A DNA stretch of 33,640 bases from WQXF01 sp031553615 (GTDB lineage: Bacteria > Bacillota > Clostridia > Christensenellales > Aristaeellaceae): NCBI GenBank assembly GCA_031553615.1, contig JAVBLJ010000014.1:1-33640 (forward strand). Direction: 5' to 3'. How positions within the stretch are numbered: the stretch's first letter is position 1; every line of letters begins with the position of its first letter. This document shows positions 31,438-33,640 of the stretch, piece by piece. A program made the translations under genes and the position numbers. Below the pieces are notes generated by a model that was not told the DNA's origin, searched no databases, and saw only the letters and a list, made by a program, of their open reading frames with translations.

Positions 31438-32682
31438 ATGCAACGCGTAATCCTGCATGTGGATGCCAATTGTTTCTATGCCTCGTGCGAAATGCGCGAA
31501 CGGCCGGAGCTGCGCCACGTGCCCATGGTGGTGGGTGGCGATGAATCGATGCGGCACGGCATCGTGCTGGCCAAGAACGAGCTGGCCCGCAAAACGGGCA
31601 TCGTCACCGCCGAAACGCTGTGGAAAGCGCGGCAGAAATGCCCCGGACTGGTATGCATTGCGCCGCGTCCGCACGAGTACGAACGCATGAGCATGTGCAT
31701 GCGCAAAATGTTTTACGAATATACCGATTGCGTGGAGCCCTTTGGGCTGGATGAAGCGTGGCTGGACATCACGCACAGCCCGCGCAACGACGGCCCCGCC
31801 GTGGCGGACGAGATTCGCCGCCGCGTGTGGGCGGAGCTAGGCATCACGGTATCGGTGGGCGTATCGTTTTCGAAGGTGTTCGCCAAGCTGGGCTCGGACA
31901 TGAGGAAACCGGACGCGGTGACGGTTATCGCGCCGGAACGCATGCGCGAGCTGGTGTGGCCGCTCAAAACGCGGGAGATGCTCTACGTAGGCGCGGCCAC
32001 CGAGCAGCGGCTGCTCAACATTGGCATACGCACCATCGGCCAACTGGCACAGCTCCCACGGGAGACGGTCGTCAGCCTGCTGGGCAAGCACGGCGAAATG
32101 CTGCAGGACTTCGCCAACGGCAGCGACAACGGGCTGGTGCTCGCCTTTGGGCACAGCGCCGAGGCGCGCAGCGTGGGCAACAGCACCACCACCCCCCGCG
32201 ACCTGACCTGCGATCTGGATGCGAAGCTGACCCTGCACATGTTGGCCGAGAGCGTGGGCGCACGGCTGCGCGAGCAGGGGCTGCAGGGCCGCACCGTGCA
32301 GATTTGGATGCGGGACAACGCGCTCTTCTCCTTCGAGCGGCAAACCAAGCTGCGGCAGCCCACCCAGCTCGCTGGAGAAATCGCCGAAACCGCTTTGGGG
32401 CTATTTCTGAAGCACTACCATTGGGATGTGCAGAAGCCGCTGCGCTCGCTGGGTGTCACGGTATCCGATATTTCGCCCGCCGGGGGCGCGCAACAGCTCA
32501 CCATGTGGGAGGAGGATCGCCGCCACGACCGGCTGGCCGCCGTGGAGAACGCGATGGATACCATCCGCAAGCGCTACGGCTATTTTTCCATCCAGCGCGC
32601 GATGATGCTGGGCGATCCGGCGCTGACCGGGCTGGACGTGAAGGGCGAGCGCGTCGAGGCGCAGGTGGGCTACCAGGGCTAA
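31438..32682 (+). CDS. dinB: DNA polymerase IV (Y-family, DinB)
   Basis: The 414-residue translesion polymerase copies damaged DNA. The catalytic acidic residues are D9 (HVDANCFYASCE, with F13/Y14 at the steric gate) and D106-E107 in FGLDEAWLD, where most relatives have S-x-D-E. The VGVSFSKVFAKLGSD motif, helix-hairpin-helix region (IGQLAQLP, near 195-215) and little-finger domain (about 235-350) follow. No clear beta-clamp motif (QLxLF) is seen at the C-terminus. ATG 31438 follows GAGGTGA by six bases. The LexA box upstream predicts SOS induction. The stop overlaps the stop of the convergent alkyltransferase gene by four bases. Confidence 0.95.
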   Translation: MQRVILHVDANCFYASCEMRERPELRHVPMVVGGDESMRHGIVLAKNELARKTGIVTAETLWKARQKCPGLVCIAPRPHEYERMSMCMRKMFYEYTDCVEPFGLDEAWLDITHSPRNDGPAVADEIRRRVWAELGITVSVGVSFSKVFAKLGSDMRKPDAVTVIAPERMRELVWPLKTREMLYVGAATEQRLLNIGIRTIGQLAQLPRETVVSLLGKHGEMLQDFANGSDNGLVLAFGHSAEARSVGNSTTTPRDLTCDLDAKLTLHMLAESVGARLREQGLQGRTVQIWMRDNALFSFERQTKLRQPTQLAGEIAETALGLFLKHYHWDVQKPLRSLGVTVSDISPAGGAQQLTMWEEDRRHDRLAAVENAMDTIRKRYGYFSIQRAMMLGDPALTGLDVKGERVEAQVGYQG

Positions 32683-33044
32683 CGCGCCCCCTCCTTGGCG
32701 CGCCGAATCGCCTCTTCTGGCGGATTCCACACGCTTTGCGCCAAATCGATTCGCCCGTTTGCTAGGAAAGGCACGCCCTCGCCCCGCAGCAGTTCGCGCT
32801 GCACGCCGGGGGCACCGAACGCATCGCCGGGAGCCAACGTGCCCTGGGCGGTCACCACGCGATGGCAGGGCAACGGCAGATGTGCGGGCGCAAGGCGCAT
32901 GGCCGAGCCCACCACCTTGGCGGCGCGCGGCCTGCCCAGAACCAGCGCGATCTGGCCATAGGTCATCACCGCGCCGGAAGGAATGCCCGCCACCAGCGCG
33001 TAAATTTCATCAAAAAAGTTAGGCGTCCCCCGCGTTTTTGCCAT
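32679..33044 (-). CDS. Methylated-DNA--protein-cysteine methyltransferase family (single-domain)
   Basis: The 121-residue protein is the DNA-binding and active-site domain of the Ogt/MGMT family, without the usual N-terminal domain. It shows the recognition-helix start TYGQIALVLGRPRAAKVVGSA (28-48 region) and the active-site PCHRVV with C60, the alkyl-accepting cysteine. Length resembles alkyltransferase-like (ATL) proteins, but those replace this Cys, so this one may be a true transferase. ATG 33044 follows GGGGGA by nine bases. It converges on dinB with a four-base overlap, joining two DNA-damage genes. Confidence 0.9.
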   Translation of the reverse strand: MAKTRGTPNFFDEIYALVAGIPSGAVMTYGQIALVLGRPRAAKVVGSAMRLAPAHLPLPCHRVVTAQGTLAPGDAFGAPGVQRELLRGEGVPFLANGRIDLAQSVWNPPEEAIRRAKEGAR

Positions 33045-33149
33045 TCTAAGCCATCCCCCCGCCGCTTCCCAGCGGTTTCTGTGCTCTCCCGCCGTTTCCG
33101 TTTTCTTTTATTTCTCTCCGCATATTTGCGCCCCGCCGCGCCATACTAA

Positions 33150-33345
33150 CTGTGGGGCTCGCGGCAGGCTGATGCCGCAACCTGGGAACGCTTTTTGAAC
33201 AGGCGCTTGTCACCAAGCTTCGCTGTATTTCATGCAGCTCATGCCGCTCTCAAAGCAAATCCAGGAGCAGATAAGAAGGAACAACCATTCGGTGAATCCT
33301 TCATTCTCAAAGCCCCGGGGGGTGGCGTAATGCCACCCTTCTTTT
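33150..33345 (+). ncRNA. Candidate structured non-coding RNA, class not recognised
   Basis: No gene is supported in 33045-33345, yet the segment ends in a strong terminator and its ends pair (GGGGCT at 33154-33159 with AGCCCC at 33311-33316). Between them are several local hairpins: GCGGCA/TGCCGC (33161-33177), CCTG/CAGG (33181-33202), CTGTAT/ATGCAG (33223-33237) and AAGGA..ATTC/GAAT..CCTT (33277-33302). A size near 190 bases and closed ends recall 6S RNA, but I do not see that family's conserved sequence. No good promoter was found; CATACT at 33142 is a possible -10. Confidence 0.3.
33320..33345 (+). terminator. Intrinsic terminator of an unassigned transcript
   Basis: GGGTGGC (33320-33326) pairs with GCCACCC (33332-33338), followed by TTCTTTT. 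Confidence 0.75.
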
Positions 33346-33640
33346 GGCGCTTCGCGCCCGCCCACAAACGCTGGCGCATTCGAACGCAAACGCTGAGGCG
33401 TTCACGTTCGGTGGGGAGGGTGCGCGCTGAGGCGCGGCTCCCGTTGGTCGCTTTGGGAGGAATGTTTTCCTCCGCTCGGCCCTGCGGGCTACGGGCCTGC
33501 GGGCCCCTCGTCTACGGAAAACTCCCCGCCCGCCCGGCAAAGCCGTGCGATACGAATTGATTCGAGGGGGCTGCGGCCCCTCGAGCTCCCTGGGGCGGCT
33601 CGCTTTGCTTGCCGCTGGGATGCTGCGGGGGGGCTGCGGG
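33346..33640. other. Non-coding GC-rich window end
   Basis: No gene is supported. A GAGGGG/CCCCTC hairpin lies at 33563-33583, and the last 60 bases are G-rich low complexity. A reading frame at 33195-33560 lacks a ribosome site, runs through the terminator and was not accepted. Confidence 0.4.

Noticed and set aside
33195..33560. A 121-codon frame near the window end
   Set aside because: It has no ribosome site, runs through a terminator and has low-complexity Arg/Ala/Pro-rich content.
1..33640. tRNA genes, CRISPR arrays, transposase or phage genes
   Set aside because: No T-arm-like GTTCGAATC context, spaced repeats or integrase/transposase frames were seen when reading the window.

Overview
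The window reads as chromosomal DNA of a GC-rich (roughly 60% by eye), low-mobility member of the Firmicutes, most likely a Clostridia lineage such as the Christensenellales/Oscillospirales. This placement is an inference. It rests on strong GGAGG-type ribosome sites, a Gram-positive-type LexA box (GAAC-N4-GTTC), a Bacillus RsfA-like Myb regulator, a DUF3842 protein, an Mbeg1-like hydrolase and an LplA/B/C-type sugar uptake operon. No rRNA, tRNA, CRISPR array, transposase or phage gene was seen.

Layout. 1-4508: a promoter-leader-terminator unit ahead of rsgA, then an AAA ATPase, a Myb-like regulator and a YbaK-type tRNA deacylase. 4527-8295: an ECF sigma factor coupled to a tiny membrane protein, signal peptidase I and a hybrid histidine kinase. 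8305-11767: an Mbeg1-like hydrolase, a DUF3842 protein and a secreted CHAP/peptidoglycan-binding hydrolase. 11854-15726: a NatAB-like ABC exporter, divergent from a nitroreductase-tlyA pair. 15934-22882: a large DUF11 surface protein, divergent from wecB, a membrane glycosyltransferase with a C-terminal MshEN-type tail, and a coupled membrane protein. 22947-28312: an AlkZ-related protein, an AraC regulator and a divergent CUT1 sugar-uptake operon. 28554-31111: a three-gene ABC-2 exporter on the minus strand. 31438-33044: an SOS-controlled dinB, convergent with and overlapping an alkyltransferase. 33045-33640: a possible structured RNA with a terminator.

The most interesting unit is 18570-22882. 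WecB would make UDP-ManNAc. The next gene encodes a GT2 polysaccharide synthase-like protein whose C-terminus carries three LG..L/L..A..Q units of the MshEN (c-di-GMP-binding) type. This is the architecture of E. coli NfrB, which works with WecB in a c-di-GMP-dependent ManNAc polysaccharide pathway. A Gram-positive counterpart, with wecB placed next to the synthase and no outer-membrane partner, would be worth testing.

A second theme is a family of non-coding repeats of about 161 bp at 1577-1737 and 11607-11767, with diverged, deleted or inverted copies at 4527, 8305, 9908 and possibly 18316. They have terminal inverted repeats flanked by TA and look like MITEs. All of them sit between genes, close to stop codons.

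Several genes have start sites that differ from the longest open frame, because a promoter or a well-placed ribosome site contradicts the longer reading (sigma factor, hybrid kinase, lepB, CHAP hydrolase, nitroreductase, wecB, dinB).
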